This document shows, piece by piece, positions 12,491 to 24,000 of a stretch of DNA of 64,000 nt. Position 1 is the first letter of the stretch; each line of letters opens with the position of its first letter. This stretch comes from Prinia subflava (Eukaryota; Chordata; Aves; Passeriformes; Cisticolidae): the NCBI RefSeq assembly GCF_021018805.1, contig NC_086254.1, positions 2,033,001-2,097,000 on the forward strand. The letters run 5' to 3'. The notes beneath the pieces were generated by a model, which was not told where the DNA came from, did not search any database, and worked only from the letters and a program-made list of their open reading frames with translations. The position numbers were made by a program, and so were the translations under genes.

Positions 12491-15400
12491 TTGTAGTAAT
12501 TTGTATTTACAAGTAAATTAAATTCCTACATCTGTTTTCCTTGATTACACCCAATCTCTGTTCACAGGAATATAAAATGACAAATCTCACTCATTTCCCA
12601 AAAATGCTGTCAGTCACAGTTGCAACACGATTTTAAAAATGCAAACTTGTACTATTCATAGGCAGGAAAGGAAAAACTGAAAAATTTTAGCAGCTAAAAG
12701 TGATAAAAATAGTAAACCAGGTGTCTGTGCTGAGTAATTCAGGACAACACAACCCTTTGCTGATCACCCCCATCAGTTTAAGGAGTAACATCTGATTTCA
12801 CACCTGCAGAAATCCTTCTACACGGCAATGAGGAAAAGAAGTAGCGAAGATAAATAAATATAATCAGCACAATTATCTCCAGCAAACACTTTTGGTGAAG
12901 AAGCAGGTGGGTTCCCACCTCCCAGGCAAGGGTGGTTTGAGTGCCAGTGGAAAGGGAGCTGCTCTGGGAGCAGCCTGCTTGGCTCCCTGCACTGCCCCTG
13001 TGCCTCTGGGCGTAGCTCTGGCCCAGAAAGTCACCCACACCCAGTTATCCCTGACCCCAGCAAGCCAGGGGTACACATCTCTGGGAGGTTCATTCCAGGG
13101 AGAATGAATGCTCTGGGGAGCTCAGGTCATCAGGCTGATTTGTCACCTCAGCTGTCAGGCTCTTTGGAGCACTGCATTATGCAAGCACTGTGCACATTTC
13201 CCTGTCAGGACTTATGGAAAGGTGTTCCCTACCCCAGCAAGGGGAGGAAGTGCTTTGGGATGAAAAACCTTGTTGTGGGGAGTGGGAGGAGAAGAGGTTG
13301 TGCCACACAGGAGATAAATAACCAAATCTTTGTCAAACTACTGCTAAAGGGGACAAGACAAATAACGAGCAGAGTCAGGGATGAAAAAAACCCCTAAATT
13401 CTCTAAAAATACAGCCAGCTCATGAATTTCCAGCTGCAGAGCAGCCCTTTCAAGTTGCAACTCTCAGTGCTTGTCGAGAAAGATGCTTCCTGCCTGGATC
13501 CCCCGCAAGAGCAGCACGGTCTAATGGAAGTCACATTTGATGTGCTCTGTGCTGCTCAGCACAGAGTGGCTGAATTACCGGGTGCAGACCTCATCATACT
13601 CTTAAAAAGTCATTTGGAACCAGGGCTTTGATTTAGATGGGCTTTATCCTTTACTTTCAAAGTACAACTGGTAATAATGTAGTCTGTGAGTTTAACATTT
13701 GAAACAGGGGTTCCATTTACCTCTTTGTACTTACTGGAGGAAAATGACTGTAATTGAAATCTTTCTGCTGGAAATGAAGCCCTTCTAACATTCAAAGTGG
13801 CTGCTTGTCCTTCAGGCTTTTTATTTTAGCTGTCAAAACTGTAAACTGCCTTTCAGAGTAGTGAGAGTCTTACAAGAGAGGATGAAATGAATGTACCCTG
13901 GATCTAGGTAGTAGGTGTTTTAATCTAATTTTCTAGCTAGAAATACAGCACTTCTCTCCCTTGGGCACTGCTGAGAACAGGAAAATTAAGCTTCAGTTCA
14001 GCAATATCTATCAATGAACCTCAAACAAGGGACAGGACTTTTCAAGGACAAAGCAAAACCTTTCAAGTCCTCCATTTTCATCCATAAGCTCCCTTAGATC
14101 CAGGCAGCAACACGTGAAGCCAGACTGCCCACTCACACTGCCTCCCTCCACACGTCTCCCACACTTTCTAGAATTTCACAGATTTTTTCCAAGAGCTTGC
14201 CTTTTTTCTTTCCCCCTTCAGATTAAACTGATTTCCTGGTGTCAGCAATATTATTCACATGAAGCCTTTGAATCTTAATTCTGGTGTAAATGCACTCAGA
14301 CTGAATATGGGTATTGTGTCCAAGTGGCTCACGGCCAAATGACCTTATATTAAATCTTTGAAAGGGTAAACATAGAAACTTGGGGGTTTATCCTGTAGGC
14401 TTCCTTTCACTCTGTATTATAGAATGTTAGCAATTAACTTGATAATAGACTCAAGATGAAATTGTGGACATTTCTGCTTTAGTCAGTTTTATTATCTGGT
14501 TATTTTAATCACAACTAAAAATGTGCTGCTGGGAAAAGGTTTTATCGTGCTTGTCTACACAACTTAAAAAAGCTGTTTGGATGACTTGAGCAAACTAACA
14601 CACCAAAGTACATCAATTCAACCAATGTCTTTCTCTCCTGTTTCCAGTTCCAACATGTCTTCAGGATAAAGGGTGACCATTTTTCAGGCTTTGTGTTGCA
14701 GCCACAGATGCGTGACCACTTCCTACCAGTACAAACCAGCCACTGAGCAAGCAGGCAGATGACTTGAATGAAGTGATTAAGACATGTCAAAAGTTCCAGG
14801 TGGATGTGGTGAGTTTGGAAGATCCCAGAAGACCCCTGAGGGTTCAGTCCCTGAGGCTCAGGCCAGTTCCACCAGCACAGTTCAGGTCTCTCTGTAGATA
14901 ACCCAGAGGATTAGCAGCATTCAAAGCCAGATTGCAGCATCAAAACCATTAACATCATCAACCCAGGATGAGCAGCATCCAAACACAACCAGCGGAACAT
15001 TTTATGGCAGGAAAGCACAGTGATGCCAAGAGAAGAAAACAGGTTGACAATCTATATAGGAAGCAAGACTATACAATATACAAGCTTCCTGCAGTTACCT
15101 CTGACATGTTTATAAATATATATGCTTTATCCAAGTGGGGTCTTCAGACATCAACATCTTCTGAAGTAAACCAGAAGAAGAAGAAAAAAAATATTTGTGA
15201 TGGCCAGAGGCAAGGATGTCAACTTCAGCAAAGCCAGCCAGCCAGTAAAAATGTCAATGAACTTCTTTACAAGAGAATTAAGAGGGAGCTTTGCAATGTC
15301 AGCACACACAGGAAGAGCAGCTCCAGTTCTGATAAACTGAGATACTGCACTGACAGGAGGGCACAGACCCAACTCTTCCTAACCTAAAATGACCTCCCTT

Positions 15401-16932
15401 AAACAGAGATTATATAACACTTCCACATGAGGAGAGCAAACTTAAATTAATTTGGGTTTCACAGGCTGCTGCCAGAAGAGACATCACTGTCCTTTCTGCT
15501 CCTCCAGGTACACACAGCCCATAGGGCCGTACCCTCGTGGTGAACTGGGACACACTGACCTGCCTGCAAACAAAGCTAGCACAAAAAAGGAATGAAACCA
15601 GCTCAGGTGGAGGTGGGATCACCTCCCCATGGCTGCACAGGCGCCTCTGCTGACAGTGCCCAGCTGGGAGCGGGCACTGACAGGAGACAGGCTGCTCCTG
15701 CGGCAGCCCACGCTCATGTCAGCTGAAGAGGAGAAACTGCATCTCCAAGGGAGATTTTAAATCCACTTAGACAAACTGCTGTAAAAAGCTGGTTTGAGAA
15801 TTTCAAAGGTTCTTCAGCTTAGCTCACATAAACCCAATTTCTAAGACCATGACAACGCCGAGGAGTTGCAAAAGAATTTGACCTGATTTTTTAAGCCAGT
15901 TTGGTTGCACTGCTGCAGAAACACTTGTTTCATTGAGCGTGTACCCAGAGTGTCCAGCCAGAGAACTGCAGCAGTTTAATAAATTCAGTGTCAATTCACA
16001 CCTAAGCCACACTAGCACAACTTTCACAGGCAGACAAGGCTGGGAGCTAAAGAAGAACAAGCCAAGCCCCAGCTGCAACAAGAACGTTGACACAAAATCC
16101 TGCCTTCAGCAAGGGGGTACAGCTCTCCCACACAGCCAACCCTAAAACTTCTCAGGAGCCTTCAATTAGGAAACCCCCACTTCAACACAAAGGGTTGACA
16201 GTCCCTTATCACACATGAAATCCAGTAAAAGACCAGACATGCACTCCAGGTTTTTCCTTCCTGTGTGTGTGCATTATGGTTTGGGGCTCTTTTCCCCCAG
16301 CAGATGAACAGACTTGGCACCTGCCCTGGTGGATCACAAGAAAGTCTTGTAAGGCACAAGTAACTGTAAGTATACAGATTAAATGGGTTTCCTGGATTTC
16401 ATCCATGTGCAAATTTCCCAGGTTGTAGATCTCAGAAATATCTATCTCTGACAAAACTGGTATGACAGGTTATGTAACACTCCACAGAATCACCCGGTGA
16501 CAGCAGAGCAGGAACATTATCTGCTCTGCTCAGGGACTCCAGGGCTTGCTGGATCAAATGCAAGGGGTGTCAAAAAAAGGAAAAAAAAAGGAACTGAATC
16601 ACAAAATGTAGAGGAAAAAGAAATCCCCATGCATTTTAAATAGCCAACCTCACCCACTGGGGAATAACTGGTGATTGCCTTAGATTATTTCCAGGAAGTT
16701 CCATATGCTAAATATGCTGAGGTGATTTGCTTAATTATAGATGTTTATAGGTCTGATATAACTTCAAAGAACACAGAATTATTGCAGAGAAACATCAAGA
16801 AGATAGTAACTGCCTAATACAGTGGATTTTGAAGCCTTTTTAAGACTGCCCAAAACAAACTAAACGGAACAGTTACATCAGAGACTGTTAAATATGCTAT
16901 TTGCAGCCTGGGGTGAATGATAGGACAATCTT
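12491..16932. other. Unique non-coding DNA, probably intronic
   Basis: No repeat family or exon recognised. The 139-codon frame at 14968-15387 has no known domain and ends in a lysine-rich low-complexity stretch, so I do not call it a gene. Confidence 0.45.
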
Positions 16933-16980
16933 GTTAAATTAAATATATATGCTTTTTGTTAAATGAAATATATATGCTTT
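16933..16980. repeat. Short direct duplication, 25-bp unit
   Basis: Two adjacent copies of 'gttaaatnaaatatatatgc' plus a T run. They differ by a single base and by T-run length. Confidence 0.8.
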
Positions 16981-17941
16981 CACTGAGTGCAGTATAATTT
17001 GAGGCACAAAGACAAGAAATAAATCAATGTGGGACTATTTGCCAGAATAGAAAATTTCAGACTAACAGCACATGCATGGGTTTTCCCTCTGTTCTACGAA
17101 GAGCAAGTTGCTAGCTGCTCGAGGATGTTTAGGGAACAGACAGCAAGGCTGCTTAGTATTTTCATAAAAAGTTGTCTTGCTCTTTTCCCTATTTTGCTGG
17201 ATTAAGGAAACAGCAAAGCTACGTTCACATTCTGCCTGCACCTCAGCACTATTGGAAATCAGCCTCTAAGCTGGGGCAGAAAACCCTCCAGGAGATCTCC
17301 AGTGAAAATGCACCACTGGTAAGCAGGTCCCTGTGCAACCCCGCTCCATCCTCTCTCCCCATCCCACTCCTCTCCTTCCCCCAGGCGTCCATACCAAGGC
17401 ACAGGCGAGATAAAGTGGGAGCTGAGTGTAAAGAAAATCCCACAGAAAACACTGTTCTGTGTAATGGGAAATACAGCAAAGTCCACAGCAAACCCCACAC
17501 CAAAGTCTTGAATACATCTTGCTACTTTTTGATCAATAAAACTTCTTTCTTCCAGTAATAATTATGGACAATTAAATACTTAGCTACTAAAGGAGAAGAA
17601 ACAACTGACCTCCTGCAGAAGCAGGTCACAACTCATAACGAGCTCCACAGAACAAGAAACATTCCTCCCTTTCAAGCTCCACACGAGCAAAGCAAACACA
17701 TCTCTACCATCTCTGTTTTTTCTTTTTTTCCCGACACGGCACTGGAGGAACCAGACCTGAGCTTTTCCCCTCCACCTGCACCGTGCTGAAGTTGCTGCCA
17801 CATCTGCAGCCTGCTCCAGCTCTGGGCACAGCCTCATCTATAGAGCCACAGGAAAACAATTCCCGGTGACACTTCCAGGGGAAGGGGAGCAGCTGAGCCC
17901 CACCAGTGCCCGGGAAGGGCCGCAGCAGAGGCTGGACTTAC
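16981..17941. other. Presumed first intron of the minus-strand gene
   Basis: Lies directly downstream, on the minus strand, of the splice donor at 17941-17940. No second exon was recognised within it. Confidence 0.45.
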
Positions 17942-17989
17942 CTTCTCGGCATGCTTGAACTTGACGTAGAACCAGCTCGACTTGATCAT
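17942..17989 (-). CDS. First coding exon of an unidentified protein-coding gene (partial CDS)
   Basis: On the minus strand the sequence reads a start codon in the context 'gtgacaccATGa', then 16 codons encoding MIKSSWFYVKFKHAEK, then AAG|GTAAGT, a perfect splice donor. The exon is 48 bp and ends in phase 0. Fifteen of 16 third positions are G or C, unlike the random frames around it, which supports real coding use. It lies at the edge of a CpG island with a GC box about 120 bp upstream, as a promoter-proximal first exon should. The peptide is rich in aromatic and basic residues and has no signal-peptide character. I do not recognise the family from 16 residues. The rest of the protein should lie at lower coordinates or outside the window. 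It could instead be an alternative first exon. Confidence 0.7.
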
Positions 17990-18104
17990 GGTGTCACCTC
18001 CTGCCCTCGGTCAGCGCCAGAGAAGCGCCCCGAGCCCGCGGCGCTGAGGAGCAGCGAGGAGCCGGCGGGGAGGGGAGCGCAGCCCTCAGGGCAGCGGCAG
18101 GACA

Positions 18105-18113
18105 GGGGCGGGG
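18105..18113. promoter_or_regulatory. GC box (Sp1/KLF-type site)
   Basis: The sequence ggggcgggg is a perfect GC box about 115-125 bp upstream of the start codon at 17989, consistent with a CpG-island promoter. Confidence 0.5.
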
Positions 18114-18130
18114 ACGGCGCTGTGCCGCGG

Positions 18131-18640
18131 AGCGTCCTCCTGCCTGCCCGTGTCCCTGTCCGTGTCCCTCTTGTCCGTGTCCCTGTCCGTGTCCCTCCTG
18201 CCTGCCCGTGTCCCTCCTGCCTGCCCGTGTCCCTCCTGCCTGTCCGTGTCCCTGTCCGTGTCCCTCTTGTCCGTGTCCCTCCTGTCCGTGTCCCTCCTGC
18301 CTGTCCGTGTCCCTGCCCGTGTCCCTGCCGCCTGCCTGTGTCCCTCCTGCCTCTCCGTGTCCCTCCTGCCTCTCCGTGTCCCTCCTGCCTCTCCGTGTCC
18401 CTCCTGCCCGTGTCTCTCCTGTCAGTGTCCCTCCTGTCTGCCCGTGTCCCCCTGCCTCTCCGTGTCCCTGCCCGTGTCTCCCCCTGCCTCTCCGTGTCCC
18501 TGCCCGTGTCCCTCCTGTCTGCCCGTGTCCCTCCTGCTCTCCGTGTCCCTCTCGTCCGTGTCCCAGCCCGTGTCCCTCCTGTCTGCCCGTGTCCCCCTGC
18601 CTCTCCGTGTCCCTGCCTGTGTCCCCGCCCGTGTCCCCGC
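18131..18640. repeat. Promoter minisatellite of 'cgtgtccctcctgcctgcc' type
   Basis: About 500 bp of tandem units built on 'gtgtccct' joined by 'cctgcctgcc', 'cctgcctctc', 'cctgtc', 'gtc' or 'gcc' spacers. Unit lengths are mainly 12, 18 and 21 bp, so most are multiples of three. As a result, open frames of 177-311 codons appear on the plus strand and 282 codons on the minus strand, consisting only of PVRVP/VSLL or GTR/RRDTG repeats. These are not supported as genes. On the minus strand the unit carries a GGGACA core. Confidence 0.95.
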
Positions 18641-18991
18641 TCGCTGCCGAGCGCTCGGCGCCGCTGCCAGCCCGGCTGCCCGACAGCTCCGCTGCTCACG
18701 GGGACTTCACCGCCCTCATCACAAATGGCACATGTCAGTAAAGCTGGAGGCTGGCTCCGGCGCTGGCAGCCGCCCAGGACCGTGACCTCCCCCAGTGGGA
18801 TGAATAATGAATTCCAGCGCTTCCCTCCAGACACAGATTAACACCTGGCTAAACATTATTCTGACAATGAGCCTGGCCGCTGCGAGAGCCCCGCACCCCG
18901 CGTTAACCCCTCGCTCGCCCACCAGGCAGGGCGGGGATGCTTTGGAGGCTGTCCCGCCATGCCCTCCCCCATCGAAAGCAAGATTACAGCA

Positions 18992-19001
18992 CTATATATA
19001 G
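18992..19001. promoter_or_regulatory. TATA-like palindrome
   Basis: The sequence ctatatatag is self-complementary, so it would read as a TATA box on either strand. It lies about 1 kb upstream of the start codon at 17989 and beside AT-rich DNA at the edge of the CpG island. Its function is uncertain. Confidence 0.25.
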
Positions 19002-20802
19002 TTTAGAAACAATAAAGCCTCTTAGGCATAAAGCAAATATCTCCTTTCCGATTCAGCAGCTGCAGTAACGCTGCCGTGGAACCGGAGCAAGTCCTCAGCA
19101 GCCAGACTCGCTCTGGGTCCCTCTTTCTCAGCCCCCCCTCTACAAACACCCCTGGTAAGCTGTGATGCTGTCACGCTCATGTTTTAAAATAACATCTGTA
19201 AAGACATCTGTAAGGAATAAAAACCACAAGCCCCAAACCAAACCCAACAGAACAACCACCACTCCCAAATTAAGCTAATGCACAGAAAATCCCGGGAAGT
19301 CACTGGTCAGAGTGTTTGTTCTTCTGTCTGTTCAGAAACACTTCCCAATTCCCTGGCTCTGCTTTAAGGAGACACACTGATCTGGCTGCAGACCTCCCAG
19401 CTCTGTGCATCCACGGAGGAGTGAATATCAAGTTACAAACTAAAGGATGGATATAATCAGCCTCCTGTGTTTCCACTGCAGGCAGCCAGATCTGGCCCAG
19501 CATCCTGTGCTTCACCATGCACAAGGAAACAATGTCAGGGATCTCCAGCCCAAAGATGTGCCCTCAGTAACACATGTACTAACACAGATGGACATGAATT
19601 GTCACACGGGTACCTGGACCGCTTCATGTTTCCATACAATGATGAGTGAGGTTCAGATTGTCATTACAGAAGTAAAAAAGTCACCTCAATTTGCTGCTTT
19701 ACACAGCTGTCTGGTTATTTAAGTGGGAGTCTCACAGTATCCTGTCCCAACAAAAGAGGATAATTTGCTTCTCATCATCTTCATATCATGACTTTATAGG
19801 TTTTTCTTGTCTCCCTTATATCACATCTCCCAGACTATTAAATTTCCTTTTGTAGGTAGGCTGTGCCTGTGCATGTCTCCACAGATCCTTTTCATCATTC
19901 CCTGTACCTTTTCTAGGTCTAGGTATCTTTCTCATGGGCAGAGTGAGATGGAATAAATACATTTACCACTGACTAAACATCTCCTACTATATGTGCACAC
20001 AAGAGATATAAAGCAGGTGAGACAGACCCTGAAACCTAGTTTGTCAGTATTACTCTCCTAAAAAGTCCTGTCAGTGCTGATAACAGTGTCAGTGCATTAT
20101 CTGAAAGCAGTACCTTTGACAACCTGGCTACTCATTCACCTGCCAACAGAGGTTCTCAGCACTTTTCATCCACTAGGGCTTACACAAGGGATCCAAACAC
20201 CAATATTGACCAATAATGGTCACTGCAATTTGGAGGAGCTGAGGCTGCTCAGTCCTGCTCTGCCCTGAGACCCCCTCCCTGCTCACCCACACTCCGTGTT
20301 TGGTCCCTGCTCTTCCCTGTTCAGACAGGGAATTGGGATGAAGCCCTTCCAAGCCCCCTCACTGCAGCCAGCTGGGCTGGTTCAAATCGTGGCCATCCAT
20401 GGCCGTAGCCGTCAGAAATGACTTTCCATTGATGCCACAGACAAATATTCCCACTCTCCCTGTAATTCTGTATTCCTGTGGGAGAATTAACCTATGCTAA
20501 AAGGGCGGTAAAATACCCCAGGCATTTTTTGGAACTGGAGATGTTAAAAATGGATAAGAAGGTCTGCTATAGGGAGCAACATAAAATTAAAACGCTGGTT
20601 TTTTATCAGCACCTCCTATTTTCTGCACCTCAAAAGCTGCTTTTCGAAGTAGCAAATGAATAAACGGGCCAGATCTGGCTGTGGATTTGATTGAGATCAG
20701 GTCAGTGCAAGAGCCTCGCTTCCTCCCCAGCTGCTGCTGCTCCTGCAGTCCCTGCGGCAGCGCATTCCCACAGCCGTGCCAGGGCTGCAGGCAGCACACA
20801 GA
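19002..20802. other. Unique non-coding DNA upstream of the CpG-island gene
   Basis: No exon, repeat family or RNA gene recognised. Confidence 0.45.
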
Positions 20803-21095
20803 GCACAGCCGTGGTGCCAGGGCAGGGCTCCCGGGCACAGACACCACACTGCCCCTTTCCAGCTGTGCCAGGGCTCACAGGGCACAGCCGTGGTGCCAGG
20901 GCAGGGCTCCCGGGCACAGACACCACGCTGCCCCTTTCCAGCCGTGCCAGGGCTCACAGGGCACAGCTGTGGTGCCAGGGCAGGGCTCCCGGGCACAGAC
21001 ACCACACTGCCCCTTTCCAGCCGTGCCAGGGCTCACAGGGCACAGCCGTGGTGCCAGGGCAGGGCTCTGGGACACGGACACCACGCCGCCTGCTC
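20803..21095. repeat. 79-bp tandem repeat, about 3.7 copies
   Basis: The phrase 'gcacagccgtggtgccag' recurs at 20803, 20882, 20961 and 21040, a constant spacing of 79 bp. Each unit continues through 'gggcagggctcccgggcaca', 'gacaccac' and 'ctgcccctttccag'. Copies differ at only a few sites. The last copy breaks off near 21095. Because 79 is not a multiple of three, each copy is read in a new frame, and the lack of stops in all three plus-strand frames gives overlapping open frames of 178-272 codons. These are artefacts. Confidence 0.95.
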
Positions 21096-24000
21096 CCAGC
21101 TCCGGGCAGCTCCGCCCGCGCTGCCGCGACCCCCGGGGCAGGAGGCGAGAGCCGGCGAGTACCAAGCACAAACAGCTGTGCCTCGCAGCGAGCTCCAGGC
21201 CCTGGATGTTTTCCACCGCTTCATTAGCATCTGGCAGGACCTAAAGTTCCAGGGTCACAAAACACAGAGCTATTATTTTATTTCAGGAAAATGCACAGCG
21301 ACATCCCTCGAGAGCTGTCCTTTTGTAATCAAAGGACAAGTGCAGCGCAGGGAGGGGAGACGAGGGATTTGCAGCCATCACATCCCCGCAGCCGGGCAGG
21401 GACGAGCCCATCGTGCCACAGATTGCTCATTCTGTGTTGCACTGCTGAAAGCCCCCACACCAGCATCCACAGAGAGCCCCTGGCAGCACCCGCAGAGCCC
21501 GGTGGTTCCTCACAGCACTGACAGCTGTGGGGCTTTGCACACACAAAGTACACACCAGCTTCACTTTTCAACACTTCATTCAGCTTTGCAGTAGGACGAA
21601 ACACACCATTTATTTTGAACCTGCAGCGTCAGCACCTTCCCTGAGCTGTGTTTGGCTCTCCTGTTTAACAGAGCTACAGTCTTTACGGTGTGTGGTACAC
21701 CAGCTTCACTCCTGTTTGCCAGTTCACTTCCTGGGGATGTGATGCTGCACAAACACACAGCAGATGGGATCCACCCCTGGAAGTGCTGCACGCTCCTCCA
21801 AAACTCTGTCAGCCCACACCTTCTCTTTCAGTCACCCATCAACAGCATGGAATAACATACTGCTCCTATTCTGAGTTTGTAAAGATAAAATCCCAACTTG
21901 TTTCCATATGACCCCAGAAAGGGAACCACGCTTTGGCAGAATATTCACAATTCTTCCCAAATAATCATACTTTGATTATTCAGCAGGTTTTGCCATACTC
22001 TAGTAAACCATTTCAACTGTGAGACAGTGTAGAAAGGAATTGAAATAACCTCCTTTTTAACAGGCCATTGGTTCTGAGCCTTTTAATACACCCTAATGTA
22101 TATTTAGATATCGATCCATGTTCATTTCAATTATTCCCCATGACAAAGCTGATCACACACTAATGCAATGTGCAGTGAGTACCGAGTTGGTTTTTAAGTC
22201 TCCCTAACAGCAGTGGGTACCTCCTCTTCTCTCTGCCTTTGGGTTTGTTGGTAAATCAGATTAACATCTTGGTGCCACAAGGGAGGGGGGGAAGGAGCAC
22301 ACCAGGCACTATTTCACCTATTTTCACTATTTCCTGAGGCAGCAGAAATGCCTTGAAGAACCCACTTGCACAGCAGAGCCAATCCTGGAGGAAACTAAAG
22401 AACCCTGACCCCTAAGCCAAGCAAAACCAATCTCTGTGTGTGTGCAGGGGGACTAAAGCTAAAGCAAAATGGTGCATTTGCAGCAGGGACTGCATCCAAG
22501 ATGAATTACAGCCATTCCTGTGTTCTTGGCACTACGAGAGCAGAAAATCATTTCCCTCCCTATTACCATAATAGCTTTCACACTTCCCAACCAGCAGAGT
22601 GAAGTGTGGGGATGCTGGAAGAAATAGCACATAAACAACAAACAGAAAGTTTAGATAAATAGGAAGATCCCATCTCCAGAAAATGTTTACAGCAATTTTT
22701 ATAATTAGCCTGTGGGGAGGAGAAAAAAGAGGGGAAAATAAAGGCAATTTGGAATAAGTATAAATAAAAAGGATTTAGAAATGTTTTTCACAGTTCAGAA
22801 TGGCTCTGAATGTAGCAGCCAAAGCAGGGATCCTGGGAGATTAAATGAAGCTGAGAGCAAAGTTTGTGGGATCTGCAAGCCTTCTAAGAGAGAAAGTTTT
22901 TCCCTAAGTCAGAGAACTGTAGAGTAACTTGGATTCTACAAATGACAAACAAATGCTGAAGCTCCTGCCTGCCTCTGAACATGCTCAGCACTCCCTGAGC
23001 TCTAAACTAGCAAACGCCCAGCTCACTTCCAAGCACCCAGATTGCACAGCAGCCTTTCTGCTTTAACCCAGAACCACACCAGCTCTGTATTCCAACACTT
23101 GACATCCTAGGCAGCTTCCCAGGGCACGGGCAGTAAGGGAAGGGTCAGACTGCCCAAACTCGAATCAGTGGCTGCATCTCAGAACCAGCAGAACAAATGA
23201 GGCATCTGCAGCCTCCCGAGGCCAGTGCTGCCAGACCTTTGTGGGTCACAGGGAGGTCCGCAGGGAACTCTCATCTTCCAGGCTAATAGAGAGCACAGTG
23301 GGATTTGCTGTCTTGTTATTAACATGGTAAAAATCCCATCTTGTACCTCAGGACCCCGCTCGCCCATCAGCACCATCTGCTCCTTCATCTTGAGTGCTGC
23401 CGAGTAATCCCATCATGAACATGCTGCTGTCAGTTCGGGCTTGGTGCACGTCTGCAGGGAAACTCTCCAGGTCACTGCTTTGAACCAGTGTGGGCTGGCA
23501 GGATTCAGGAGCTCTCCTGCCTTCAGCCCCACGAAGGGCAGGCACAGGATGGGCTGCATCCTGTGTCTGATGTTCCTGGGACTGGCACCAGGAGACCAAC
23601 GCCACCACCAGAGTCACCCTTTACAGAAAGGTTTGGTGTTTCTCTTCCCAGTGACTAAGAAGTGCAAGTGACATTTTCCCTGGCAGCTCTAAGCCCTGTC
23701 AGGTCTGTCAGTGCTGTAAGGCCTTACAGCTGCCTTTCCCTTGGAATAGGATAAAGCCTAATAAGTCAGGCCACCTGACTCAAAAAGAGAAAGAGTATAG
23801 ATTAATGTGAGAAAACCAGTCTGAAGTACTTTATCTCCCCCAGCAAAGTGCCAGTGTGTGCTGAGTTACAGTCAGGGGTAACAGCTGGGGCACATGCTCA
23901 GCTTTCCAGGTGAAATCATGGCTGTGAGGCACAACCACAGACCCCTGAAGGATTCAAAGACACCTCAAGTCAGTCCAGAGAGGACAAGAAACAGGCATTT

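Larger units (their letters stand above)
17985..18960 (-). promoter_or_regulatory. CpG island and likely promoter of the minus-strand gene
   Basis: CpG is frequent from 17990 to 18130 and again from 18600 to 18960, whereas it is rare in most of the window. The block sits immediately upstream of the start codon at 17989. Between the two CpG-dense parts lies a minisatellite. The right-hand part (18700-19040) is less repetitive, with motifs such as 'aacaataaag' that could bind SOX factors. The transcription start itself cannot be placed from sequence alone. Confidence 0.65.

Noticed and set aside
17906..18841. Frames of 311 (plus) and 282 (minus) codons
   Set aside because: Low-complexity products of the promoter minisatellite. 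Only the 16 codons at 17942-17989, in a different context, look coding.
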